Of a stretch of DNA of 64,000 bases, positions 34,234 to 43,470 are shown piece after piece; within the stretch, counting starts at the first letter, position 1, and each line of letters opens with the position of its first letter. The stretch is taken from the NCBI RefSeq assembly GCF_001547995.1, contig NZ_AP014690.1, positions 1,857,001 to 1,921,000 of the forward strand, written 5' to 3'. This DNA is from Asaia bogorensis NBRC 16594 (GTDB lineage: Bacteria; Pseudomonadota; Alphaproteobacteria; Acetobacterales; Acetobacteraceae). The notes below the pieces were generated by a model. That model ran no database searches. It was given only the letters and a program-made list of their open reading frames with translations, and was not told the DNA's origin. The position numbers and the translations under genes were made by a program.

Positions 34234-35559
34234 ATGACACGCCACGACCCTGATATCATGAACCTTCTCGCCTCTCGCCCCTCGTTGCATATGGATGGGC
34301 AGGATGGTCTGCTGTTTGAGGGGGTTCCCCTCCAGACAATAGCAAGCGCGGTTGGCACACCATGCTGGGTCACGGGCGCAGGGACGCTCAGACGGCGTAC
34401 CCGCAATCTCAGGAAAGCCTTCACTGAGCGTGGCATCGACATATCGCTGCATTATGCGCTCAAGGCGAATGACCATCTCGCGACCCTGACCGTTCTGCAT
34501 CAGGAGGGTTGTGGCGCCGATGTCGTGAGCGGTGGCGAGTTGCGCCGCGCTCTTGCCGCCGGAATCAGCCCGTCGCAGATCGTGTTCTCAGGTGTCGGCA
34601 AGACAGATGCCGAGCTCATGCTCGCCCTGCAGGAAGATATCGGCCAGATCAATGTGGAGAGCGTGGAGGAGCTACGGCGCCTTTCGCACCTTGCCCGCGC
34701 CTCCAGCCTCACGGCCCGGGTGGCCCTGCGCGTCAACCCGCATATCGATGCGGAAACCCACGACAAAATCAGCACGGGGCGACTAGGCGACAAGTTCGGA
34801 ATCGACTGGGCCGATGTCCCGGCCCTCTACCGCGAAGCCAGCACCCTGCCGGGTATCGATATCCGCGGGCTGGCGACCCATATCGGCAGCCAGATACTAT
34901 CGCCTGCCCCGTTCAAGGCCGCCTATGCCCGTATCGCCGAGATGGTGGTCGGTTTGCGCGAAGAAGGCCTAAGTGTTTCGGTGGTGGATTGTGGCGGCGG
35001 TCTGGGTGTGCGCTATCGTGACGAACTCGCTCCCCCCCCGGCCGCGCTCGCCGGGGCAATTGCCGAGACACTGGGCCATCTCGATCTGAAACTCGCCATT
35101 GAGCCCGGTCGCTGGATCGCAGCACCGGCCGGCGTCCTTCTGGCCTCGGTGATCGATCTCAAAGCCCAGCGCGAGGGTATTTCGGACTTCGTGATCGTGG
35201 ATGCGGCGATGAACGATCTGGCGCGCCCAAGCCTCTACGGAGCCTGGCACGGCATCATCCCGCTTGCGCCCGATCTTGCCTATGCTGAAACGGCCCCCCA
35301 GACCGTCGTGGGGCCCGTTTGCGAGTCGAGTGACGTTCTGGCCAAGGACCGACTTTTGCCTGCGGTACGCACGGGCGATCAGATCGCCATTCTCGATACG
35401 GGGGCCTATGGCGCCGTCATGAGTTCGACCTACAATAGTCGCCCCCTCGCAGCACAGGTCATGATTGAAAACGGCCAGTGGCAAGTGGTGCGCAAGCGGC
35501 AACGGGTCGAGGCGCTCTGGGGTGATGACAGCATACCGGAGTGGCTGGATAGCGAATGA
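34234..35559 (+). CDS. lysA: diaminopimelate decarboxylase
   Basis: LysA makes lysine from meso-diaminopimelate with PLP. The 441-residue product has the PLP-Lys in LHYALKANDHLATL, the GADVVSGGEL stretch, GLATHIGSQ, VDCGGGLGVRY, EPGRWIAAPAG and the substrate site GPVCESSDVLAKDR. ATG 34234 or 34258 could be the start; neither has a good Shine-Dalgarno. The stop overlaps the DUF4175 gene by four bases. Confidence 0.95.
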   Translation: MTRHDPDIMNLLASRPSLHMDGQDGLLFEGVPLQTIASAVGTPCWVTGAGTLRRRTRNLRKAFTERGIDISLHYALKANDHLATLTVLHQEGCGADVVSGGELRRALAAGISPSQIVFSGVGKTDAELMLALQEDIGQINVESVEELRRLSHLARASSLTARVALRVNPHIDAETHDKISTGRLGDKFGIDWADVPALYREASTLPGIDIRGLATHIGSQILSPAPFKAAYARIAEMVVGLREEGLSVSVVDCGGGLGVRYRDELAPPPAALAGAIAETLGHLDLKLAIEPGRWIAAPAGVLLASVIDLKAQREGISDFVIVDAAMNDLARPSLYGAWHGIIPLAPDLAYAETAPQTVVGPVCESSDVLAKDRLLPAVRTGDQIAILDTGAYGAVMSSTYNSRPLAAQVMIENGQWQVVRKRQRVEALWGDDSIPEWLDSE

Positions 35560-38261
35560 GCATGGCGCCGCCCGCACCGTCCTCCGGCTCCAGCCTTACG
35601 CTCGAAATACGCGTCCTCAAAGCGCGTCATCGAGCAAGACGTGTGCTCTGGCTCGAATCCGCCTGGTCTGCCGTCCAGCGCCCTCTGGCGCTCGTAGGTG
35701 CCTACGCCATATCGGGGTTGCTGCGCCTTCCGCAGTCCTTGCCGGACACGCTGCACGCCTTTCTGCTGGCGGGCGTTGCAGGAGGGGCCATCGCCCTTGC
35801 TGCCCGCAATCTAACGCGTTTGCCCCCGCCCTCACCCGCCCTCATAGACAGGCGCATCGAGCGGGCTTCCGGGTTATCGCATCAGCCTCTCGCCGCACTT
35901 GATGACTATCCGGCTGATGGCGAGGAAACCGCCCTGTGGCGCGTGCATATGGCCCGTCTGCGCGACAGCGTTGGGCGGTTGCGCACGGGCTGGCCACGAC
36001 TGATCTGGACCACCGGCCTAAAATTCGGCTGGGCGGGATTCGGGATCTGCCTGATCGCGACACTCGCCCTGTCGGGTCCGGCGGCACCCTCGCGGCTCGA
36101 GGCCGCCTTCCTACCGGGCGTGGATGATATCGATGTCCCGTTGCCGCAGATCGAGGCCTGGGTCGACATGCCGGATTATGCCCCCGGCGCGCCCGTATTC
36201 CTGACGAACACCACCACGCCGCCACGCCTTCCGCAGGACGCGAAACTCACCATTCATGTCACCGGCGCACGCTCCGGCCCCCATCTTCTGGGTATCGAAA
36301 CGAGCGATGTCGCCACGAAGCAACTCGATTCCGGAAGCTGGAGCTTCACGGCCAAACTCGCTCATAGCGGCAGGATTTCTGTCCGTTCACGTGGCCGGAC
36401 GGTTGGCGAATGGCAATTCGAGATCGACCCCGACCTCGCCCCCGAGGTTGCGTGGACGTCACCACCAGCGCCCGTAAAAGACGGCACCGATCTTGCCATG
36501 CCCTGGCGGGTTGCCCAGGCACATGGCGTGGCGGGGCTACAGGCAGAAATCACACTCGAGGCCAATCCGGACAAGCCTGCGCTGAACGTACCCATTCCGC
36601 TCAAAGGGGTGCCCAACAAGGCAGACGGCACGTTCCAGAGCGACCTCACCGCTTCGCTATGGGCGGGAGAGGCAGTTGCGCTTCGGCTCAAGGCCACGAG
36701 CCGCAGTGGAAGGACAGCCTACAGCAAATCCGAGACGGTGACGCTTCCTGTCAGGGTGTTTCATGATCCTGCAGCCCGCGCCTTGGTGAGCCTGAGGCAT
36801 CGTTTTGGGCTCGACCGCGAAACTCCCGCACAGACCGCCGATGAGCTGAGAGCGATTGCGAGCGCATTGCCGATGCAGGAGAAAGGCAGCATCCTCGCGC
36901 TCCTCTATGCCGCCGCCCAGCTTGAGGATCAGGATTCAGACGGAGCCCGAGAGAACACGATCGGGCTCACCTGGGCTGTCGCGCTGTATCTGGAAGACCT
37001 GCGCAACTCGGACCGCGACACGGCGCAGGCCAATCTGGAGATTCGCGCGGCGCAGAAGGCCGTGCAGGACCAGATCGCTCATATGCGTGCGCTGGGCCCT
37101 GCCGGGCATAGCGAGGCCGAGCAGCAGGAACTCGCCTCGCGCATGAAAACCCTGCGCGAGGCTCTGAGCCGACGCATGCAGGCCCTGATGCAACGCAGCA
37201 TGCAGCTTGGTACGGTTATTCCCGACATCGGTGACTCACCCGATGATGGATCGGACCCGGTATCGAGGCTCATGCGCCGCCTCCAATCGGATGCGGCCAA
37301 TGGCAATGCCGATCAGGCGATCAAAAGGCTGGACGACCTTTCGCGAATGGCCGAGCGTATGCGCACGGCTACCCCAGAGGACCTGGCGCAGATCGCCCAG
37401 CAGCTTCAGGCGCAGGCACGGGCGCGAGCCCAGAAAGCGACCCTGCATGATCTCGTCAAACGTGAAACCACCCTGCTCGACCATGCCCAGTCCCGCCTGA
37501 ACCCTGGCCAGCGCGCCGCGCACGAGGCCATGCTGAACCAGAATGCCCCGGGGCAGGATGTCAGTGCCATGTCCACCGCTGAGTTACTCAAGCGCCTCGG
37601 GATGGCCCCGCCACCAGATATGGATGAGGCAGCGCCCCCCGCCCAGCCTCCCTCTCTTTCACCAGAAGAAATCGCGCTGCAGCACGAGGAGAGGCGCGAC
37701 GATCATGCTGTCCAGCGTGCCCTGCAAATGGTGGCCCGTCTGCTCAATGACGACATCAAGGGCTTGACCGGCAAGACGATGCCGGGCCTGACCAAGGCCT
37801 ATCAGGACATGAAGGCAGCGCGTGCAGCCTTGGCCTCAGCACAGGACGGACCCGCTGAAATTGCCATACGCAAGGTGCTGAAGGATCTCGCCGAAACTGG
37901 CCAGCAGATGAGCGAGGCACAGAAAGGCAAGAACCATGGCGGTGGACCGCTCGCCTTGCTGCCCACAATGGGAAGCTCGGGCCACGCCCAGGGTGGCAAG
38001 GACAAAAAAGGCCAGAGCCAGGCTGATAGCGACGATGACGACGACGGAGACGGCCAGTCCGGGAACAAGAGCGACCGCGATCCCCTCGGCCGTAAAACCG
38101 GTAAGGGCCATTCCGGCGCTGACACGGACGGCACAGTGCCGGAAGCAGACAGCCGCGAAAAAGCCAGGGAAATCGAGCGCGAGCTTCGCCGACGTGATGC
38201 AGATCGGACACGCCCCCAGAGCGAGCTCGACTATCTGGACAAGCTGCTGAAATCCTACTGA
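35556..38261 (+). CDS. DUF4175 / TIGR02302-type membrane-anchored protein
   Basis: The 901-residue protein has two N-terminal hydrophobic segments (about residues 43-85) and another near 150-170, then a long periplasmic-type region with beta-rich and coiled-coil parts (EQQELASRMKTLREALSRRMQALMQ) and a Gly/Asp/Lys-rich low-complexity stretch near residue 820 (SQADSDDDDDGDGQ) before a charged C-terminal helix. Alphaproteobacterial members follow lysA, as here with an ATGA overlap. The function is not established. Confidence 0.85.
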   Translation: MSMAPPAPSSGSSLTLEIRVLKARHRARRVLWLESAWSAVQRPLALVGAYAISGLLRLPQSLPDTLHAFLLAGVAGGAIALAARNLTRLPPPSPALIDRRIERASGLSHQPLAALDDYPADGEETALWRVHMARLRDSVGRLRTGWPRLIWTTGLKFGWAGFGICLIATLALSGPAAPSRLEAAFLPGVDDIDVPLPQIEAWVDMPDYAPGAPVFLTNTTTPPRLPQDAKLTIHVTGARSGPHLLGIETSDVATKQLDSGSWSFTAKLAHSGRISVRSRGRTVGEWQFEIDPDLAPEVAWTSPPAPVKDGTDLAMPWRVAQAHGVAGLQAEITLEANPDKPALNVPIPLKGVPNKADGTFQSDLTASLWAGEAVALRLKATSRSGRTAYSKSETVTLPVRVFHDPAARALVSLRHRFGLDRETPAQTADELRAIASALPMQEKGSILALLYAAAQLEDQDSDGARENTIGLTWAVALYLEDLRNSDRDTAQANLEIRAAQKAVQDQIAHMRALGPAGHSEAEQQELASRMKTLREALSRRMQALMQRSMQLGTVIPDIGDSPDDGSDPVSRLMRRLQSDAANGNADQAIKRLDDLSRMAERMRTATPEDLAQIAQQLQAQARARAQKATLHDLVKRETTLLDHAQSRLNPGQRAAHEAMLNQNAPGQDVSAMSTAELLKRLGMAPPPDMDEAAPPAQPPSLSPEEIALQHEERRDDHAVQRALQMVARLLNDDIKGLTGKTMPGLTKAYQDMKAARAALASAQDGPAEIAIRKVLKDLAETGQQMSEAQKGKNHGGGPLALLPTMGSSGHAQGGKDKKGQSQADSDDDDDGDGQSGNKSDRDPLGRKTGKGHSGADTDGTVPEADSREKAREIERELRRRDADRTRPQSELDYLDKLLKSY

Positions 38262-38649
38262 GCCACACGACCAGCATCTCCCGAATGCACGCCTCACCGG
38301 GCGCGGTAAAGGGATGCGCCGGCCAGCGCTATCCCGGCGGGTCCTTAATGAAATCTGAAGGTTAAGGAACGCCGTCGCCGAATCGCGTGATGGTGCTGCC
38401 GACCGTCTCTCTCCCGGGCTTGTACACCAGCCCGCCTGCGCAGAGCACCCAACCAAACCTTATCGGCTACCTCACCCTTCGCGCGAGGAACTGGGGGTAG
38501 CTCGCCGTTGTGGCAACAAAACGATGCAATTTTGCAACATCGCCCAAGTGGTTTGCAGCAACGTAACGTCACAGAACGATAACGACCTTGCAATAAAAAG
38601 ATAGAAACCGCAGCCTTGTGAAACCAAGTTATTCCGAGGGCAAACTTTT
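38262..38649. other. intergenic region upstream of the TonB-dependent receptor
   Basis: These 388 bases contain no supported gene. Near the receptor start lies a GAGGG ribosome-binding site (38636-38640), nine bases before the ATG. CGATG and CATCG form a 5-bp interrupted inverted repeat around CAATTTTGCAA near 38522-38542 and could be an operator. No clear Fur box or -35/-10 pair was found. The 3' half is AT-rich, as expected of a promoter. Confidence 0.5.
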
Positions 38650-41613
38650 ATGAAAATCGTTAATTTGCAGAGACGAGGACGATTGCTGCTGGGCGCGGCC
38701 ATCATCCTTTCCCCTGTCGTAACGAATGTCGCAGCCCATGCGCAGACGGCTGCAGCGACCACCCATCATCGCAAGGCGGCCAGGCACAGCACGGCTCGCA
38801 AGACCACCGCTCGTCCGGTCAACGGACCGCAGCTCGGCGCCCAGACAGCGCCCGCAGCCACGATGGTCCCCACACGCTCGCAGAACGCACTGCGCAATGT
38901 TGCGCCGGCAAGTGCTGTATCGTTCTCACAGGGTGGCAAGTCTGAGGAGTTGATTGTCGTCGGTTCGGCACTCACCACGGCCAATAATACCAGTGCCAAT
39001 CCGGTACAGATCGTCACGTCCAAGCAGATCCAGCAAACAGGTGCGACGAACCTTAACGACTTCCTGTCGCGTCTGCCTTCAATCGGCGCCAGCGGAACGA
39101 GCAATAGCAATACCAATGGCGGCAACGGGGCGTCCTGCGTCGATTTGCGCAACCTGGGCCAAAACCGCGTCCTCGTTCTTGTCGACGGCAAGCGCACGAC
39201 GCCGAACGGCAATAGCAACTGTATCGACCTCAACACCATCCCGGTACAGATGGTGCAGTCGATCGAAATCCTGAAAGATGGTGGCTCAGAGCTCTACGGT
39301 GCAGATGCCGTATCGGGCGTCCTCAACATCAAGTTACGTCATGATCTGAACACAGGGTCCGTCACAATTCGCGGCGGTATCACCGGTCATGGTGACAACC
39401 GCACCGGCATGATCTCCGCCATGAAGGGCTGGAACTTCGATCATGACAAGGGCAACCTGACGCTTGGTGGAAGCTATATGACGCAGGGCGGCGTGACACA
39501 GCGCGATCGCTCCTGGTCCAGGGTACCTCTTGGGGCGGTAGGGGCTTATCCGACCAACTCGAACCTGCAGGTCGGTTCAATCATCACACCCGGCGGTACG
39601 TATTTCGGCAGTGAGAACACCTATGTTGGTAATCTCGATAATGGATCGCTAAGCCCCTATAGCAAAAGCAAGCGTTATAACTATGCTCAAAACCAGTGGC
39701 TTGTGAATGCTCTGCAGGACTCCACCCTTTCAGGAGATCTGCATTACGAGTTCAATCGCCACTTCGACGTTTATTCCAACGTCCTCTACGCGCACCGTAC
39801 ATCGAAAACCCAGCTCGCCCCTGAACCGGCAATTGGCAGCGTTCCCCCCTCGCCTCTACCAAACGGCATCATTCTGCCGTCGGGTTATCCCGGCAATACG
39901 GCGGGAGAGGATCTTCAACTGTACCGTCGTCTGAACGAGTTCGGACCGCGCACCAATAATAATGCGAATGATACTGTCACCGGCATGGTCGGCATGCGTG
40001 GCGATATCGTCCACGACTGGAAGTACGATCTGTCTTACACCTACGGTGCCAGCCAGGTGACGAACGAACTGCAGGGCGTCGGAGACTACTCCAAGCTTCT
40101 CCAGGAATGGGGACTGGAGCCCTATGCTGACCCGAACGACCCGAACGGCGCTCTGGTCTATAATCCGAATTCCTGCGCAGGTTCACCGGGCTGCGTACAG
40201 TCCAACGCCTTCACGCGCCTCTCGCCGGGCGCTGTGCAATACGCCAATTATACGACGTATCAGCACACCATGTATCAACTCCGTGACCTGAACCTGCGCA
40301 TCCACAATAACCATCTCGTTCATATGCCCTGGAAGGGCGGTGGCGACTTTGGTGTTGCGCTGGGTATGGAGCACCGTGGCGAACAGCTGAGCAATAACCC
40401 TGACCCGCTCGTTGTAAGCGGCTACTCCCTGACCAATACGGTAGAGCCTACCTCAGGTGGCTTTAACGTGACGGAAGGCTATATCCAGGGACATGCGCAG
40501 CTCCTCAAGGACGTTGCCTTCGCCAAGGACCTGTCGATCGACGGTCAGGGCCGTTACTCGTCGTACAACACCTTCGGTGGAGCCAAGAACTGGAAGGCAG
40601 GCATCGATTGGGCGCCCACGCGTGATATCCGTTTCCGTGGCACGATCGGCACTTCCTTCCGTCAGCCAAATGTGTATGAACTCTATGGCGGTGTGGGCCT
40701 CAGTTATGTCTCGGCTTCCGACCCCTGCGCCGGTGCAACCAGCCCTGGCCTTATTGCCAACTGCATCAAGGGCGGCGTGGCCAACCCCCAGAACTTCAAT
40801 TCAGCCAATTCGGGCCAGGTTCCAACCTTGCAGGGCGGCAACGTGGCCTTGCGTCCTGAGACGGGTCGTACCTATACATTTGGTACCGTGCTCACGCCGC
40901 GCTGGATTCCTGGTCTCGCAGCCTCGGTTACATACTGGCACTACACGATCGGTGGTCTGATCAACTCGCTGCCAACACAGTACATCCTCAATCAGTGCTA
41001 CGAGGGCGGCGTACAATCGTACTGCAACTCGATCGATCGCCTTTCGAATGGGCAGATCAACACGGTTTCGGCGCTCGACCAGAACCTTGGCGACCTGCTC
41101 ACCAGCGGTATCGACTTCGACCTGAATTATCGCTGGAGAGTGACCCGGCACGACTCTTTCATCGTCGACAACAATTTCCAGCAGTTGGTCAAGTACAAGC
41201 AGCAGCAGCAGCCTGGCGGCGCGTATCTGAACCAGACAGGCGCCCTGTTCTATCAGAGTGGTGTCGGTCAGCCACGTGTGCGCGACTACGCCACTCTTAC
41301 ATGGCAGCACGATGCGTTCCGGATTTCCTACATGTTCCAGTATATCGGCGGCATGAACTGGAATGACGGATCAGCTTTCCTCAGTGAGGAAAACCCTGCT
41401 GCCAATGCCCGTATCAAGACACCTGCGATGGTCCAGCAGGATATCTCTATCGGTTATGCTTGGAAGCGCTGGAACTTTGAGGGTGGCGTGCAGAACATTG
41501 CTGGCAAGAACCCTCCTTTCGTTCTCAACGCAGCCTCGAACTCGGCTGATACCACCTACAACGGCTTCTATCTGGGCCGTTACATCTTCCTGCAGGCTGG
41601 TCTGAACTTCTGA
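38650..41613 (+). CDS. TonB-dependent outer-membrane receptor
   Basis: The 987-residue protein has a signal peptide (LLLGAAIILSPVVTNVAAHAQT), an unusual 65-residue His/Thr/Arg/Ala-rich linker, a TonB-box-like EELIVVG at residues 99-105, a plug domain (QIQQTGATNLNDFLSRLPSIGASG ... GGSELYGADAVSGVLNIKL) and a 22-strand barrel region ending in the terminal Phe of YIFLQAGLNF. Such receptors import siderophores, sugars or other compounds with TonB energy. The adjacent convergent purine operon is suggestive but the ligand is unknown. Confidence 0.93.
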   Translation: MKIVNLQRRGRLLLGAAIILSPVVTNVAAHAQTAAATTHHRKAARHSTARKTTARPVNGPQLGAQTAPAATMVPTRSQNALRNVAPASAVSFSQGGKSEELIVVGSALTTANNTSANPVQIVTSKQIQQTGATNLNDFLSRLPSIGASGTSNSNTNGGNGASCVDLRNLGQNRVLVLVDGKRTTPNGNSNCIDLNTIPVQMVQSIEILKDGGSELYGADAVSGVLNIKLRHDLNTGSVTIRGGITGHGDNRTGMISAMKGWNFDHDKGNLTLGGSYMTQGGVTQRDRSWSRVPLGAVGAYPTNSNLQVGSIITPGGTYFGSENTYVGNLDNGSLSPYSKSKRYNYAQNQWLVNALQDSTLSGDLHYEFNRHFDVYSNVLYAHRTSKTQLAPEPAIGSVPPSPLPNGIILPSGYPGNTAGEDLQLYRRLNEFGPRTNNNANDTVTGMVGMRGDIVHDWKYDLSYTYGASQVTNELQGVGDYSKLLQEWGLEPYADPNDPNGALVYNPNSCAGSPGCVQSNAFTRLSPGAVQYANYTTYQHTMYQLRDLNLRIHNNHLVHMPWKGGGDFGVALGMEHRGEQLSNNPDPLVVSGYSLTNTVEPTSGGFNVTEGYIQGHAQLLKDVAFAKDLSIDGQGRYSSYNTFGGAKNWKAGIDWAPTRDIRFRGTIGTSFRQPNVYELYGGVGLSYVSASDPCAGATSPGLIANCIKGGVANPQNFNSANSGQVPTLQGGNVALRPETGRTYTFGTVLTPRWIPGLAASVTYWHYTIGGLINSLPTQYILNQCYEGGVQSYCNSIDRLSNGQINTVSALDQNLGDLLTSGIDFDLNYRWRVTRHDSFIVDNNFQQLVKYKQQQQPGGAYLNQTGALFYQSGVGQPRVRDYATLTWQHDAFRISYMFQYIGGMNWNDGSAFLSEENPAANARIKTPAMVQQDISIGYAWKRWNFEGGVQNIAGKNPPFVLNAASNSADTTYNGFYLGRYIFLQAGLNF

Positions 41614-41661
41614 TCGCGCCGGGCGCGGAGCCCTGCTCCGCGTCATGGAAGAAAGACGACT

Positions 41662-41699
41662 AAAAAAGGGAGAAGGGCCTGCGCCTTTCTCCCTTTTTT
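41662..41699. terminator. bidirectional intrinsic terminator between the TonB receptor and uraH
   Basis: An arm AAAAAAGGGAGAAGGGC pairs with GCCTTTCTCCCTTTTTT around a 4-nt loop; T-runs occur on both strands. It should stop both the receptor transcript and the convergent purine operon. Confidence 0.92.
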
Positions 41700-41733
41700 C
41701 ATGCGTATCCCGCGCCATACAGAATGACGCGTA

Positions 41734-42066
41734 TCAACTTCCGCGATAGGTGGAATAGCCGAAGGGCGAGACCAGTAGCGGCACATGGTAATGCCCGGTT
41801 TTTGTCATGCCGAAATCGATCTGCACCACATCCAGAAAAGGCGGCTCGGGCAGATCATGCCCACGCCCCCTGAAATAGGTCGCCACGTTGAAGCGAAGCA
41901 CATAAGCACCTGCCCCGACCGCAATATCCTTCAGGCCGGGACAGCGGCCATCCTCATTTGTCACACCCGAAAAGAGCACGCGATCATCATGAAGCAGGGT
42001 GATCGTCATACCCTGTGCGGGCACGCCCCCTGCCGTATCGAGAACATGGGTGGAAAGGCTGGTCAT
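41734..42066 (-). CDS. uraH: 5-hydroxyisourate hydrolase
   Basis: This transthyretin-like enzyme hydrolyses 5-hydroxyisourate to OHCU, the second step from urate. The 110-residue product has STHVLDTAGGVPA at the start, the HYHVPLLVSPFGYSTYRGS C-terminal signature and Arg/His residues of the active site. It is the last gene of the operon and overlaps uraD by four bases. Confidence 0.95.
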   Translation of the reverse strand: MTSLSTHVLDTAGGVPAQGMTITLLHDDRVLFSGVTNEDGRCPGLKDIAVGAGAYVLRFNVATYFRGRGHDLPEPPFLDVVQIDFGMTKTGHYHVPLLVSPFGYSTYRGS

Positions 42067-42557
42067 GATGCTGTCCTGTCCTTCAGTCTGAGCAATGCAA
42101 TCTGGTCGATCTGACCGAGAGCCTCAGCCAGTTCCTCCTGCGGTGACTGCGCCAGCCGACGTTCTATCTCCTGACGCATACGCTCCTTGGTGGCCTGTCG
42201 GACACAGATGACGAAAGGCATGTCGAAACGTGCCTGATAGGCTTCGTTCAAAGCGCGGAAGGCGATGAATTCAGCCTCGCTCAACCTGTCGAGACCCGCC
42301 CCCTCCTGCTCGGCCGCCGAGAGTCTGCCCAGATCGGGGTCCACACCAAACTTACGTGCGAGCTCCGGATGGGCCTTGACCAGCGCTTTCTGCCTGTCGT
42401 GATCGGCATCAAGTATGATCTGCGATGTTGCGGCAATCATGTCCTCCGGGCCTGAAAAAGGCGCCTGAGGCCACGCCTCGGCCACGATCCAGGGCGTGTG
42501 CTCGTAAATATCGCCATAGGCCGATACGAATTCTTCCCGAGTGTTCGCGGTGATCAT
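42063..42557 (-). CDS. uraD: OHCU decarboxylase
   Basis: UraD decarboxylates 2-oxo-4-hydroxy-4-carboxy-5-ureidoimidazoline to S-allantoin. The 164-residue product has YEHTPWIVAEAW (the catalytic His), HPELARK, LSEAEFIAFRALNEAYQARFDMPFVICVR and ends in IALLRLKDR. The frame is open upstream, but ATG 42557 overlaps the puuE stop by four bases and gives the normal N-terminus. Confidence 0.94.
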   Translation of the reverse strand: MITANTREEFVSAYGDIYEHTPWIVAEAWPQAPFSGPEDMIAATSQIILDADHDRQKALVKAHPELARKFGVDPDLGRLSAAEQEGAGLDRLSEAEFIAFRALNEAYQARFDMPFVICVRQATKERMRQEIERRLAQSPQEELAEALGQIDQIALLRLKDRTAS

Positions 42558-43450
42558 GCGGGGTGATGCTCCTGCCAGTGACGGGCGATATCGAGCCGTG
42601 TCGCAACCCATGCATCCTGATGGGCCTGAACATGGGCGATGAAACGTTTGAGCGCCAGCGCACGGGCGGGCCTGCCTGCAAGGCGACAATGCAGGCCGAC
42701 AGACATCATACGCCCGCCCTCCTGATACAGCATGTCGAACGTATCACGCAGATAACGGAAGAACTGCTCGCCTTCGGTAAAACCATTGAGCGCCACGAGC
42801 TTCATGTCGTTCACATCGAGCGTGTAAGGCACGATCAGCTGCGCCCGGCCATAACGACGGTCGTAATAGGGCAGATCATCGGCATAGGAATCGGCATCGT
42901 AAACGAAGTAGCCTTCCTCGGCGACAATCCGGGCAGTGTTCGGGCTGGTACGACCCTGATACCAGCCCAGCGGGGCCTCTCCCGTGACCTCTTCATGCAG
43001 CCTGATGGCTTCCCGGATATGCTCACGCTCCATTGCTTCAGGGATGTCCTGATAATCGATCCATCGGTAGCCGTGGGACGCAATCTCCCAGCCTGCCTGC
43101 TTCATGGCCGCTACAGCATCGGGATTGCGGGCAAGAGCCATTGCCACACCGAAAACCGTGAGGGGTAAACCTGCCTCGGTGAAAAGCCGGTGGAGACGCC
43201 AGAAGCCTGCGCGAGAGCCGTATTCGTACAGGCTTTCCATCTGCATGCAGCGCGCACCGGTGATCGAACGGGTACCGACCATTTCCGACAGAAAGGCCTC
43301 GGAACCGGCATCGCCATGCAGAACGTTGTTTTCGGCGCCTTCCTCGTAATTCAGAACGAACTGGACGGCGATGCGGGCGCCGCCCGGCCATGCAGCCTCG
43401 GGGGGATTGGCACCATAGCCCAGCAGGTCGCGTGGATATGCCTGTGTCAT
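42554..43450 (-). CDS. puuE: allantoinase PuuE (polysaccharide-deacetylase fold)
   Basis: PuuE opens allantoin to allantoate and is unrelated to the amidohydrolase-type allantoinase. The 298-residue product has YPRDLLGYGANPP at the start, VQFVLNYEEGAENNVLHGD, EIASHGYRWIDYQ and GWYQGRTSPNT, all typical of the family. ATG 43450 is preferred; a TTG at 43474 would overlap the upstream stop but adds unrelated residues. Confidence 0.94.
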   Translation of the reverse strand: MTQAYPRDLLGYGANPPEAAWPGGARIAVQFVLNYEEGAENNVLHGDAGSEAFLSEMVGTRSITGARCMQMESLYEYGSRAGFWRLHRLFTEAGLPLTVFGVAMALARNPDAVAAMKQAGWEIASHGYRWIDYQDIPEAMEREHIREAIRLHEEVTGEAPLGWYQGRTSPNTARIVAEEGYFVYDADSYADDLPYYDRRYGRAQLIVPYTLDVNDMKLVALNGFTEGEQFFRYLRDTFDMLYQEGGRMMSVGLHCRLAGRPARALALKRFIAHVQAHQDAWVATRLDIARHWQEHHPA

Positions 43451-43470
43451 GCCTGTTCGTTCTCTCCCAT

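Noticed and set aside
38522-38542. Interrupted inverted repeat upstream of the TonB receptor as a Fur box
   Set aside because: The 5-bp arms and the spacer do not match the Fur consensus; it is kept only as a possible operator in the intergenic entry.
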